In this document: one piece after another, positions 43,956 to 52,175 of the stretch
Position numbering within the stretch: the stretch's first letter is position 1
Layout of the letters: each line of letters opens with the position of its first letter
Origin: Betaproteobacteria bacterium Ga0077526
Lineage (GTDB): Bacteria > Pseudomonadota > Gammaproteobacteria > Burkholderiales > Ga0077523
Reading direction: 5' to 3'
NCBI GenBank assembly: GCA_001464765.1
Contig: LNDV01000028.1
Coordinates: 248,001 to 312,000, forward strand
Length of the DNA: 64,000 nucleotides
Notes under the pieces: generated by a model
Told to the model about the DNA's origin: nothing
Seen by the model: only the letters and a program-made list of their open reading frames with translations
Databases searched by the model: none
Translations under genes and position numbers: made by a program

Positions 43956-46739
43956 ATGATCCGCAGCTCCTGGTGTTCCGCGTTTCGCCTCAGCCTGTCA
44001 GTGCTCGTTTTCGCGCTCGCCGCCTCGATGGCCGGGTGCGGAGACGCCGGCAAAGTCCAGGAGTTCATCGCATCGGGCAAGGCGTTCGCCGACAAGAGCG
44101 ACGACGCGGCGGCCATCATCCAGTTCAAGAACGCCCTGCAGGTCGCCCCGGAGAATCCGGAGGTTCGCCATCTCCTCGGCTCCGCACTGCGGCGGCTCGG
44201 CGACCTCCCCGCCGCCGAGATCGAGCTGCGCAAAGCGGTGGCGCTCGGCTACGAGGGCAAGGCGGCGCGGGTCGAACTGATCGGTCTGCTCACGGACCTC
44301 GGGCAGCCGAAGAAGGCGCTCGAGGAAATCGACGTTGCCGCCGCGTCCGGCTCGTCCCCCGATCTGGAGGCGATGCGCGGGGATGCCCTGGTCGGACTCG
44401 GCCAGACCGAATCGGCACGCACTGCCTTCGAGGCGGCGCTTCGCCAGGACCCGACGAACGCCGGAGCCCAGATCGGCATGGCGCGGCTTGCCGCCACCGA
44501 GGGGGATTACGCCAAGGCGCTCAAGATCGTCGAGGACGTCCTCGCCAGTTCGCCCGGCATGGTCAACGCGCGATTCCTCCAGGCGAATCTCTACACGCGG
44601 GAAGGCAAGACCGCGGAGGCCATTGCGGCCTACGACAAGGCGCTCGAAACCCGTCCGGGCGACCTCCGCATCTACGCCGCCCTGATTCCCGCGCTCATGC
44701 TCGTGAAGGACACGGCCGGCGCCCAGGCGCGCCTCGACACGCTGCGCAAGCTCGCACCCGGCGCCCCCATGGTCTCTTATCTTGACGGTCTGCTCGCCTA
44801 TGCCAGCGGGGACCGCGCCCGTGCTCGGACCGCACTGCAGAATGTGCTGAAGGTGGTGCCCGACGACCTCCGCGCGCGTCTGCTGGCCGGCACGGTCGAG
44901 CACGATCTCGGCAACTTTGCGCTGGCCGAGAAGTATCTCTCACGCGTCGTCGAAGCGATTCCCACGGACGCACAGTCGCGCCTGCTGCTCGCATCGAGCC
45001 AGTTGCGGCTAGGCAACGCCGTCAAGGCTTCGGAGACGCTTGCGCCTCTGCTTACGGAAGGAGCCGGGCGGCCTGCGCTGGTCCTGGCGGGCGACATCGC
45101 CACGGCCAGGCGGGATGCTGCAAAGGCGGTGGACGCGTATCAGCGCGCGATCGCCCTCGGCGACGACAGCGCGGTGCGTACGAAGCTCGGGCAGGCGCGG
45201 CTGGCCTCGGGCGACGTCGAGGCCGGTCTGCGCGATCTGCAAAGCGCGGTGACGCTCAATCCGAAGGACGGTTCGGCCGACCTGGTGATGGTGAGCTACT
45301 TCCTCGGCAAGCGGCAGCCCGATCGTGCCCGTGCCGCGGTGAACTCGCTCCTGCAGCGCATCCCGGACAGTCCGGTGACCCATCACGTTCTCGGCGAAGT
45401 GCTGCTCGCGGAGAAGGACACGGCCGGCGCGCGGCAGGCCTTCGAGAAAGCCCTGTCGCTCTCGCGCGGCTTCCTGCCCGCGGCGAAACAACTGGCAGAA
45501 CTCGATCTGCGGGACGGAAAGAAGGAAGCCGCGATCGCGCGGTTCCAGGGCGTTCTGGCGGCCCAGCCGAAACAGGTCGATGCCACGCTTCTGCTCGCGC
45601 GCACCCTTCAGCAGACCGGAGCGCCGGGCGCCGAGGTTGTGGCAGCCATCGATCAGGCCATCGCTGCCGACGCGGCGGCGCCGGCCGGCTATCTCGCCAA
45701 GATCGAGTACTACTCCGGCATCCAGGATCGTCGCAGCGCGCTTGCCGCGGCGCAGGAAGCCCTGAGCCGATTCGGCGAGGATCGGAACATACTGCTCGCG
45801 GCCGCGTACGCGCAGGAAGCGGCGGGGGATCACACTCAGGCGCTCGGGACGTACGGCAAGCTGACGTCGATCGCGCCGGACTGGGCGGCGCCGTTCGTCG
45901 GGCAGGCGGCCGTGCACGCGGCCGAGAAGAACTACGCCGCGGCGCGTACGGCGCTCGATCGCGCCCTGAAGATCGAGCCGAACCACCTCGTGGCGCGACT
46001 CTCGGTCGTCGAGGTGGACGTCAAGGCAGGGAAGACGGAACAGGCAAAAGCGGAAGCCCTGGAGATCCAGAAGCAATGGCCGAAGCTCAGCTCCGGCTAC
46101 GCCGCCGAAGGCGAAGTTCATCTCGCCCGGAAAGATCTCGCCGCGGCGGAGAAGGCTTTCCGGGAAGGCCTCGCCCGCACTGACGACCGCGATATCCTGA
46201 GGCGGCTGTATGGCGTGCTGCTGGACCAGGGGCGCGCGGCCGAGGCCGACCGCGAGATCAACACCTGGAATTCGCGCCATCCGAATGACCTGACGGCGAT
46301 GCTGGGGGCGGCGGACACGCGGCTCGCGCGAAAGCAGTACAAGGAGGCCGAGTTCTGGTACCGGCAGGCCATGCGCACCCAGCCGGAGAATCCGATCCTG
46401 CTCAACAACCTCGCGTGGGTGCTGGGACAGCTCGGTGACGAATCCGGTATCGACATCGCACGGCAGGCTCTGGCCAAGGCCCCCGGCAGTGCGGTCGTCC
46501 AGGACACCCTGGGCATGCTGCTGTCGAAGTTCGGCAAGCACCAGGATGCCATCGCGCAGTTGAAGCAGGCGACCGAGCGGGCACCGACCATCGCGAGCAT
46601 CCACCTCAATCTGGCAAGAGCCTACGTGAAGGCCGGCAACGGGGCTGAAGCGCGGAAAGCCGTCGAGGCTGCCTCCAAGCTGGTCGTGGGTGACGAACTG
46701 CGCAGCGACATCGACGAGGTGACGGCCAGCATCCGCTGA
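43956..46739 (+). CDS. prsT: PEP-CTERM system TPR lipoprotein PrsT
   Basis: 927 residues from ATG 43956 (the upstream open frame lacks a signal). The lipoprotein signal ends AASMAGCG, so the Cys is lipidated. The rest is almost all TPR units (AAIIQFKNALQVAPENPEVR, AIAAYDKALETRPGDLRIY, KEAEFWYRQAMRTQPENPIL), about 20 in all. PrsT proteins accompany exosortase/PEP-CTERM and EPS clusters and probably scaffold export. A target-type PEP-CTERM protein is at 29975-30637; no exosortase is in the window. Confidence 0.88.
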   Translation: MIRSSWCSAFRLSLSVLVFALAASMAGCGDAGKVQEFIASGKAFADKSDDAAAIIQFKNALQVAPENPEVRHLLGSALRRLGDLPAAEIELRKAVALGYEGKAARVELIGLLTDLGQPKKALEEIDVAAASGSSPDLEAMRGDALVGLGQTESARTAFEAALRQDPTNAGAQIGMARLAATEGDYAKALKIVEDVLASSPGMVNARFLQANLYTREGKTAEAIAAYDKALETRPGDLRIYAALIPALMLVKDTAGAQARLDTLRKLAPGAPMVSYLDGLLAYASGDRARARTALQNVLKVVPDDLRARLLAGTVEHDLGNFALAEKYLSRVVEAIPTDAQSRLLLASSQLRLGNAVKASETLAPLLTEGAGRPALVLAGDIATARRDAAKAVDAYQRAIALGDDSAVRTKLGQARLASGDVEAGLRDLQSAVTLNPKDGSADLVMVSYFLGKRQPDRARAAVNSLLQRIPDSPVTHHVLGEVLLAEKDTAGARQAFEKALSLSRGFLPAAKQLAELDLRDGKKEAAIARFQGVLAAQPKQVDATLLLARTLQQTGAPGAEVVAAIDQAIAADAAAPAGYLAKIEYYSGIQDRRSALAAAQEALSRFGEDRNILLAAAYAQEAAGDHTQALGTYGKLTSIAPDWAAPFVGQAAVHAAEKNYAAARTALDRALKIEPNHLVARLSVVEVDVKAGKTEQAKAEALEIQKQWPKLSSGYAAEGEVHLARKDLAAAEKAFREGLARTDDRDILRRLYGVLLDQGRAAEADREINTWNSRHPNDLTAMLGAADTRLARKQYKEAEFWYRQAMRTQPENPILLNNLAWVLGQLGDESGIDIARQALAKAPGSAVVQDTLGMLLSKFGKHQDAIAQLKQATERAPTIASIHLNLARAYVKAGNGAEARKAVEAASKLVVGDELRSDIDEVTASIR

Positions 46740-46773
46740 CCGGAGCGCGGTCGCATTCGCCTGGGCGTGCGGC

Positions 46774-47691
46774 CTACCGCGCGCGCAGAAGCCCGTCTGT
46801 CCCGCGCGTGACTGCGCCCTTCGCGAGGAGGCTCTTCAGCAACTCCGACACGACGTCGTACGGAGGCTGACCGAAGTACTCCCTCGCATACTCGACGAAC
46901 ATCGGCACGGCTGCGAAGCGCCTCAGCGCTTCGGGTTCGGCGAGACCGTCATGCTGCATCAGGGAGTACGCCACCATTACCTGGAGGGCATGGCGCGCCA
47001 GTCGCGGCTCGTCCCGCTCGAAGACATCGATACGGGCCAGACACCGGTCGATGGCGCTGTTGGCATCGGCAAAAGGCTGGCCGTGACCCGGAATCACCAC
47101 GAGCGGCCGGAGCGCCCGCAAACGGTGGAGGCAATCGCGGGCTGCGGCGAACCGGTCCCGCCACCCCTCGCCGGGGAGCACGATCCCGAAGCCCTGCTCC
47201 CAGAGCGCATCCCCGGAAATCAGGATCCGCGCACTTGGGTTCCAGAACACGACCGCCCCCATGTCGTGCCCGGGTGCCGGGATCACGTCCCACTCCAGAT
47301 TCCCGAGTTCGAGACGTTCGCCGGGACGGATCACATCGTCCACCGGAAACGGTTCGGCCATCTGGCCTGCGTAGTCGAGCCACAGGGCTTCGGTGTCCCA
47401 GGCGCGGATCGCCGCAACGTCGCCCTCGGGCACGGCGATCCGGCAGCCGAAACGGGCGCGCACGCGGGCGCAGCCGCCCATGTGGTCCGAGTGACAGTGC
47501 GTGAGCAGAAGGCGCGCGAGCGGGCGCTCGCCCAGCGCATCGCCCACCCGCTCCAGAGTTTCGTCCGCACCGCAGACGTGACCGGCATCGATGAGCGCTG
47601 CCGGGCCAGAGCCCAGAAAGACGACGTGGTTGGCGTTGACCCAGCTCCTGACGATGACGCGAACGGCGGCCGGGAGTGCGGCGACGCTCAC
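46774..47691 (-). CDS. metallo-beta-lactamase fold hydrolase
   Basis: 305 residues from GTG 47691, overlapping the enolase-family stop by four bases. Metal motif HCHSDHMGG, then GHDMGAVVF, ISGDALW with the bridging Asp, and VIPGHGQP. The C-terminal part (residues about 230-300) is helical, similar to the winged-helix tail of LACTB2-type hydrolases. Probably a zinc hydrolase of thioesters, lactones or similar small molecules. Given its enolase and SDR partners, lactone hydrolysis in a sugar-acid pathway is one option, unproven. Confidence 0.85.
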   Translation of the reverse strand: MSVAALPAAVRVIVRSWVNANHVVFLGSGPAALIDAGHVCGADETLERVGDALGERPLARLLLTHCHSDHMGGCARVRARFGCRIAVPEGDVAAIRAWDTEALWLDYAGQMAEPFPVDDVIRPGERLELGNLEWDVIPAPGHDMGAVVFWNPSARILISGDALWEQGFGIVLPGEGWRDRFAAARDCLHRLRALRPLVVIPGHGQPFADANSAIDRCLARIDVFERDEPRLARHALQVMVAYSLMQHDGLAEPEALRRFAAVPMFVEYAREYFGQPPYDVVSELLKSLLAKGAVTRGTDGLLRAR

Positions 47692-48779
47692 CGGGGACGC
47701 AAGCTCTCGAGCCCCTTCCAGTCGAACTCGATGCCGTGGCCGGGACGGTCCGGTGCGATCGCGCGGCCTTCGACGATCTGCAGGGGCTCGGCGATGTAGC
47801 GGTCCAGCCCGAAGCCGTGGGCTTCGAGATAGGCGCGATTGGGGCACGCTGCGAGCAGGTGGACCGTGATGTCGTGCGCGCCATGCGACGTGACCGGCAG
47901 GTTGTAGCTCTCGGCGAGCCGCGCCACCTTCATGAATACCGTGATGCCGCCGCAGTTGGTGACATCCGGTTCGGGGAATGTCACACCGCCCGCGTGGATC
48001 AGCTGCTGGAATTCGTTCAGCGTGTGCAGGTTTTCGCCCGTGGCGATGGGCACGCCGCCTTCCCGCACGATTCGCGCATGGCCAAGCACGTCGTCCGGGA
48101 TGGTGGGCTCCTCGATCCAGGTGAGGTTCGAGTCCTGCAGGGCGCGTGCCGCGCGGATGGCTTCGTCCGCGGACCAGCGCATGTTCGCGTCGACCATGAG
48201 GGGGAAATCCTCGCCGAGGAATTCCCGCATCGCCTTCACGCGAGTCACGTCCTCCGACAGTTTCGGGCGGCCTACCTTCATCTTGATCGCCCGGAAGCCC
48301 TTCTTGAGATTGCCCTCCGTCTGCGCGAGCAGATCGTCGAGGGTGAACCAGAGGTCGATGCCGCCGGCGTAGCACGGCACGTGTGAATCGTAGCCGCCGA
48401 GCAAAGTCCAGAGCGGGACGCCATGGCGCTTCGCCTTGAGATCCCAGAGCGCGATGTCGACCGCGGAAATCGCCAGGCTGGCCGCGCCGCCGCGGCCGCC
48501 GTAGTGCATCTTCCACCACATCTTCTGCCAGAGCAGTTCGATGAGATCGGCGCGCTGACCGATCAGCCCGGGAGTGAGGTCGTGGACGATGGTCTGGTGC
48601 GCCGCGCGGCCGTTCGCTCCCACCGTGAACGTATAGCCGACGCCTTCCGCGCCCTCGCTGTCCCGGATGCGTACCGTGACGAGTTCGAAGAACGTCATTT
48701 CGCCGTGCGTGCTGTCGGTGAGCGTGACAGGCAGCGGGATGTGATACAGGTCGGTGTCGATCCGTGCGATGGCGGTCAT
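47688..48779 (-). CDS. enolase-superfamily enzyme (mandelate racemase/muconate lactonizing type)
   Basis: 363 residues from ATG 48779. Barrel landmarks: the KMKVG lysine (FRAIKMKVGRPK), metal ligands in MVDANMRWS (Asp), TWIEEPTIPDD (Glu) and ATGENLHTLNEFQQL (Glu), and the catalytic His in SHGAHDITVH. The Lys/His arrangement fits the mandelate racemase subgroup, many of which dehydrate acid sugars. Substrate unknown. Middle gene of a minus-strand set with the SDR and MBL genes, probably one catabolic pathway. Confidence 0.88.
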   Translation of the reverse strand: MTAIARIDTDLYHIPLPVTLTDSTHGEMTFFELVTVRIRDSEGAEGVGYTFTVGANGRAAHQTIVHDLTPGLIGQRADLIELLWQKMWWKMHYGGRGGAASLAISAVDIALWDLKAKRHGVPLWTLLGGYDSHVPCYAGGIDLWFTLDDLLAQTEGNLKKGFRAIKMKVGRPKLSEDVTRVKAMREFLGEDFPLMVDANMRWSADEAIRAARALQDSNLTWIEEPTIPDDVLGHARIVREGGVPIATGENLHTLNEFQQLIHAGGVTFPEPDVTNCGGITVFMKVARLAESYNLPVTSHGAHDITVHLLAACPNRAYLEAHGFGLDRYIAEPLQIVEGRAIAPDRPGHGIEFDWKGLESLRPR

Positions 48780-48825
48780 GGGGGCGGCGGGAGGGGGTGA
48801 GTTGCGGCGGAAAAGCGCGAGCGGA

Positions 48826-49572
48826 TCAGCGGCCGCCCGATACGTCGAGGATGGCTCCATGGGTGAACGAAGCCTTGTCCGAGATGAGCCAGAGAGCCGC
48901 CTCGGCGATTTCGTCCGGGTCGCCGATGCGCCCGAGCGGGGTGTTGGCCGCGACCCGCGCTGCGAGTTCGTTGCCGCCCAGGGGCGCCAGGATGTCGGTC
49001 TTCGTCGTGCCGGGACGCAGGCAGTTCACCCGCACGCCTTCGTGACCCACTTCCTTCGCGAGCGCGACGGTGAAGCTGTCCAGGGCGCCCTTGGAAGCCG
49101 AGTACGCGATCATGCCGGGCATGCCACCGTAGCGTGAGGCGATCGACCCGATGTTGACGATCGACCCACCGCGTCCGCCATGCTTGCGCGCCATGCGGCG
49201 GACAGCCTCCCCGCAGCACCAGAAGAGGCTCAGCACGTTGACGCCGATCACGCGGTCCAGCCCGGCTTCGTCGATATCCTCGACCGCGACTAGCGGGCCG
49301 GTGATGCCGGCGTTGTTCACTAGAGCGGTGACGGTGCCGAGTTCGCGGTCGACCGTGTCGAAGAGGCGCTTCGCGTCGGCCTGCACCGACACATCCGCCT
49401 GTACGGCGATGGCACGGCCACCCTTCGCTCGGATGTCGGCGGCGACTTCCTCCGCGGCGGAAGCGCTGGCGGCGTAGTTGACGCAGACCGCGAAACCCTC
49501 GCGCGCGCCCATCCTGGCGATGGCGGCGCCGATGCCGCGCCCGGCGCCGGTGACGATCAGTACCTTGTCCAT
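48826..49572 (-). CDS. short-chain dehydrogenase/reductase
   Basis: 248 residues; ATG 49572 with GGGAGG upstream. Classical SDR: TGAGRGIG (residues 8-15) for NAD(P), NNAGITG, catalytic Ser in NIGSIAS and YSASKGAL, RPGTTKTDIL. An N-C-L after VNC and the C-terminal THGAILDVSGGR are typical of the FabG/sugar-dehydrogenase branch. Arg at TGAGRG suggests NADP preference but is not decisive. It is first in the operon with the enolase-family and MBL genes. Confidence 0.93.
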   Translation of the reverse strand: MDKVLIVTGAGRGIGAAIARMGAREGFAVCVNYAASASAAEEVAADIRAKGGRAIAVQADVSVQADAKRLFDTVDRELGTVTALVNNAGITGPLVAVEDIDEAGLDRVIGVNVLSLFWCCGEAVRRMARKHGGRGGSIVNIGSIASRYGGMPGMIAYSASKGALDSFTVALAKEVGHEGVRVNCLRPGTTKTDILAPLGGNELAARVAANTPLGRIGDPDEIAEAALWLISDKASFTHGAILDVSGGR

Positions 49573-49597
49573 CGGCCAGCCTCCCTCGGGGTCACGT

Positions 49598-50098
49598 TCA
49601 CTTGGACGCGGGGGCGGTCGAATCTGCGGGGGCGGCGGGCGCCGGCACGGCCTCGGCCGGGGCGGTCGGTGGTAGCGCTGCCGGAGCCGGCGCCGGCGCC
49701 TGCGAACCCTGGCCGATGTCGGCGAACACGCGCAGACCGGTCACGAAGTACTCCGTGTCGCCGAAGCAGGAAGTCGGCAGTCCGACATGCTGCTCGTAGT
49801 CCAGCGACACCCGCTTGCCGATGCTTTCGTTGATCTGCTTTGCCACGGCATCGTCCCGGACCGAGAAGAGGAACTTCTCGGTGATAGTGCCGGGCATGGA
49901 TACCAGCGCGAGTTCTCCCTCCCACGTCTTGCACAGCCAGCCGCGTTCGGACAGTTTCTGCACATACCCGGCGCGATCGCCGCGGGAGTAGCTCCAGGAC
50001 AGAACGAACCAGGTGTAGAGGGCGAACAGGGCGAGGGGGGCGATGACGAGCCAGAAGAGCCATCGGAACTTTCGCTTGGGTGGTGCGGCTGAAGCCAT
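49598..50098 (-). CDS. membrane-anchored protein of unknown function
   Basis: 166 residues from ATG 50098. One N-terminal membrane helix (about 12-32, WLFWLVIAPLALFALYTWFV) is followed by SYSRGDRAGYVQKLSERGWL and CKTWEGELALVSMPG, a conserved pattern in a proteobacterial family without known function. The C-terminal 40 residues are Ala/Pro-rich and probably disordered. The domain faces the periplasm or cytoplasm, undetermined. The stop lies 25 bases before the SDR start, so it may be the first gene of that transcript. Confidence 0.75.
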   Translation of the reverse strand: MASAAPPKRKFRWLFWLVIAPLALFALYTWFVLSWSYSRGDRAGYVQKLSERGWLCKTWEGELALVSMPGTITEKFLFSVRDDAVAKQINESIGKRVSLDYEQHVGLPTSCFGDTEYFVTGLRVFADIGQGSQAPAPAPAALPPTAPAEAVPAPAAPADSTAPASK

Positions 50099-50359
50099 GG
50101 CGGTTGGGTCTGCGAAGAGGCAAAACCCGATTCTCGACGCGGCGAGGCCGGTATGTCCAGTCAATCCGGGCGGCACGGATTGCCGCCGGCGCCGGCGGTC
50201 GGCGGGGGCCCGACCCCCGTCGTGTCGCACCTTCGGGTGCTGCCGCCCCGCGTGCGCGGCCCTCCGGTCCGAGGGTCGGACCCGATGGCATGCTACCTGC
50301 GTCAGCGTACGGGCAGACCTCCGATCCGGGGGTCGAGCATCGCCGCCCAGGAGCCCGCC
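50099..50359. other. intergenic region rich in GC inverted repeats
   Basis: Between divergent genes. It holds short inverted repeats (for example GGCGGCACGGATTGCCGCC near 50167-50185 and GACCTCCGATCCGGGGGTC near 50313-50331). No promoter, RNA gene or terminator could be supported. Confidence 0.4.
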
Positions 50360-50482
50360 ATGCCCATCGTCGCCTTGCTTGGAAAACTGTTCCTCCTCAT
50401 CGAAGCCGCGCTGCGTCCCGCGCCGGCCCGTTCCGAGCAGGCGCTGGTGCCGGTGCGCGTGCGGGTCCGGCGTCGACGCTAG
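50360..50482 (+). CDS. candidate 40-residue small protein
   Basis: ATG 50360 has an excellent ribosome site (AGGAGCCCGCC). The product starts with a hydrophobic stretch MPIVALLGKLFLLIEAALRP and ends in a basic tail VPVRVRVRRRR, the build of a small membrane protein. It is short and its coding status rests on the ribosome site and composition only. It lies 69 bases before the next membrane protein gene. Confidence 0.4.
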   Translation: MPIVALLGKLFLLIEAALRPAPARSEQALVPVRVRVRRRR

Positions 50483-50551
50483 GCGCTTCCTTTTCACGAG
50501 ACCTGACAACCGAGCAGGTGCCGGCCCGAAACGGCACCCCGATCCGAGTCG

Positions 50552-51046
50552 ATGTTCGCACCCATCATTCTCTTCTTCGTCACGCTGGGCGGTTTCCTGC
50601 TCGCGGTCGGCTACTTCGCCTACACCAACATCTTCGGCGGACGGCTGGTGGCCAAGTGCCGTGTTCCCGGCGAGGCTGTGTTCGACCTCGACCCGCGCAT
50701 GAGTCCGGTGGAGGTGTCGGCTTACCTCGGACCGGGCGGGCGGGTCCGCCAGGGTCTGCGAGTCGAACTGGAGCGCGAAGGGACCTGGCTCTGGACCCGT
50801 GACGTCCTCCCCGAGGAGAGTCGCGGCCTGCTGGACGATGCGGTGTCGGTCGAGCGTTTCCGGGTGGATCTGCCCGGACGCTATCGCCTCAAGGGCATGT
50901 CCGGGTCGAGCGCGGCGGGGCGGAACATGCCTGTCGCCGCGATACACGTCTATGTCGGGCGCCCCCAGCCCCACGCCTCCGTCTACGTGCTGGCCGGCCT
51001 GATGCTGGCCGGCGGATTCGTCAGTCTGCTCGTAGTGCTCGCCTGA
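50552..51046 (+). CDS. two-helix membrane protein of unknown function
   Basis: 164 residues. Membrane helices at both ends (about 4-25, IILFFVTLGGFLLAVGYFAY, and 145-163, VLAGLMLAGGFVSLLVVL) surround a beta-rich middle (EVSAYLGPGGRVRQGLRVEL, RFRVDLPGRYRLKG). Both ends probably sit in the inner membrane with the middle in the periplasm. No family that I recognise. Start ATG 50552 has no strong ribosome site. Confidence 0.7.
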   Translation: MFAPIILFFVTLGGFLLAVGYFAYTNIFGGRLVAKCRVPGEAVFDLDPRMSPVEVSAYLGPGGRVRQGLRVELEREGTWLWTRDVLPEESRGLLDDAVSVERFRVDLPGRYRLKGMSGSSAAGRNMPVAAIHVYVGRPQPHASVYVLAGLMLAGGFVSLLVVLA

Positions 51047-51239
51047 CCTGCGTCCCCCGCAGTCGGTCCAGCGGCGCCGCTCGATGTCCGCGGTCGCCGA
51101 CCGATCGGACCTGCCGCGAGGAATTCCGTCACCGTCCCGAGGTCGAATCGCGTGTCGACGACGGGGCAACGTGCGCGTTGTCCTTTCCGACAGGCGCAGC
51201 GGGCGTTCCGCCGTCGCTTTGTTCTCTCAGGAGGCATCC

Positions 51240-52046
51240 ATGCGTCTGCTGTGCCGGGGTTGGTTGTCCCTCGCCGTCTTCCTGCCGTTGTCCAGCGCCC
51301 TGGCCGATTTCGACGCGGCGAGTGCCGCGCTGCAGCGCCGTGACTTCCCGCTTGCGATCCGGTTGCTGGTCCAAGCCGCCGACGGAGGCGACAGCCGTGC
51401 GGCCGTGACCCTTGCCGACCTGCACGAGCGCGGACTGGGCACGGCCCGGGACGCCGATCAGGCGATCCGTTGGCGGCGGCTCGCCGCCGAGCAGGGGAAC
51501 GCGGATTCGGCGCTGCGACTGGGGCACGCCTTTGCGCGGGGTGACGGCGTTGCCCGATCCGACGAGGAAGCCAAGCGCTGGTACCGGATCGCGGCGGAAC
51601 GTGGCCATCCGCAAGCCCAGCTCGAGTTGTCGAAACTGCTGGGCGGTGCCCAGTCGACGGAAGCGGAAAGTCGCGAGTCCGCGGAGTGGTACGGCCGCGC
51701 GGTCGCCGGTGGCGCCGATGTGGTTCCCGCGCAACTTCCCGCGGAGCACTTCGACACCGCTGCCGCGGCAGCCGCCAGCGGACCGACACAGACCGATATC
51801 CGCATGCGGCGTGCCCAGCGCGAGGCGGCCCGCCAGCGCTCCTGGCTCGGGTTCGGTTACGGACACGGCTTCGGCTTCGGTCCGGTCCCCCGGGCCGGTT
51901 GGTACGACCCGTTCTGGCAGCCCTATGGCGCCTTCATGTGGGGCCCCGCCTTCCCGGGCGTGTATTCATCCTGGGGGTGGAACTCGGCGCCGCTGCGTGG
52001 CGGCCCGGGCTTCAGTTTCGGCTTCTCGCAGGGATACCGCTGGTAA
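51240..52046 (+). CDS. exported Sel1-repeat protein
   Basis: 268 residues from ATG 51240 with CAGGAGG upstream. Signal peptide LSLAVFLPLSSALA, then three Sel1-like repeats (DSRAAVTLADLHERGLGTAR, NADSALRLGHAFARGDGVAR, HPQAQLELSKLLGGAQS), each with A-x-x-x-L-G patterns. The C-terminal 90 residues are Gly/Phe/Trp/Tyr-rich (GFGYGHGFGFGPVP, YSSWGWNS) and ends GYRW. Probably a periplasmic or surface scaffold. A terminator follows. Confidence 0.82.
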   Translation: MRLLCRGWLSLAVFLPLSSALADFDAASAALQRRDFPLAIRLLVQAADGGDSRAAVTLADLHERGLGTARDADQAIRWRRLAAEQGNADSALRLGHAFARGDGVARSDEEAKRWYRIAAERGHPQAQLELSKLLGGAQSTEAESRESAEWYGRAVAGGADVVPAQLPAEHFDTAAAAAASGPTQTDIRMRRAQREAARQRSWLGFGYGHGFGFGPVPRAGWYDPFWQPYGAFMWGPAFPGVYSSWGWNSAPLRGGPGFSFGFSQGYRW

Positions 52047-52114
52047 TCTGCGATACTGGTTGACGAAGGCACGAGCCGCGCGCCGCGCGGCGGCATGTCG
52101 TTGTCGTTCCAGGC

Positions 52115-52147
52115 GGGGCGCGCTGTCGGTCGCGCCCCTTTTCGTTT
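52115..52147 (+). terminator. intrinsic terminator between the Sel1 gene and the ABC exporter
   Basis: GGGGCGCG (52115-52122) pairs with CGCGCCCC (52131-52138), followed by TTTTCGTTT. It lies about 70 bases after the Sel1 stop. Confidence 0.85.
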
Positions 52148-52175
52148 GGTCCTCTGGTCCCTATTTCCTCTGCCC

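Noticed and set aside
47692..48519. Extended 581-residue version of the metallo-beta-lactamase protein
   Set aside because: The extra N-terminus is a shadow of the enolase-family gene; GTG 47691 with the four-base overlap explains the gene.
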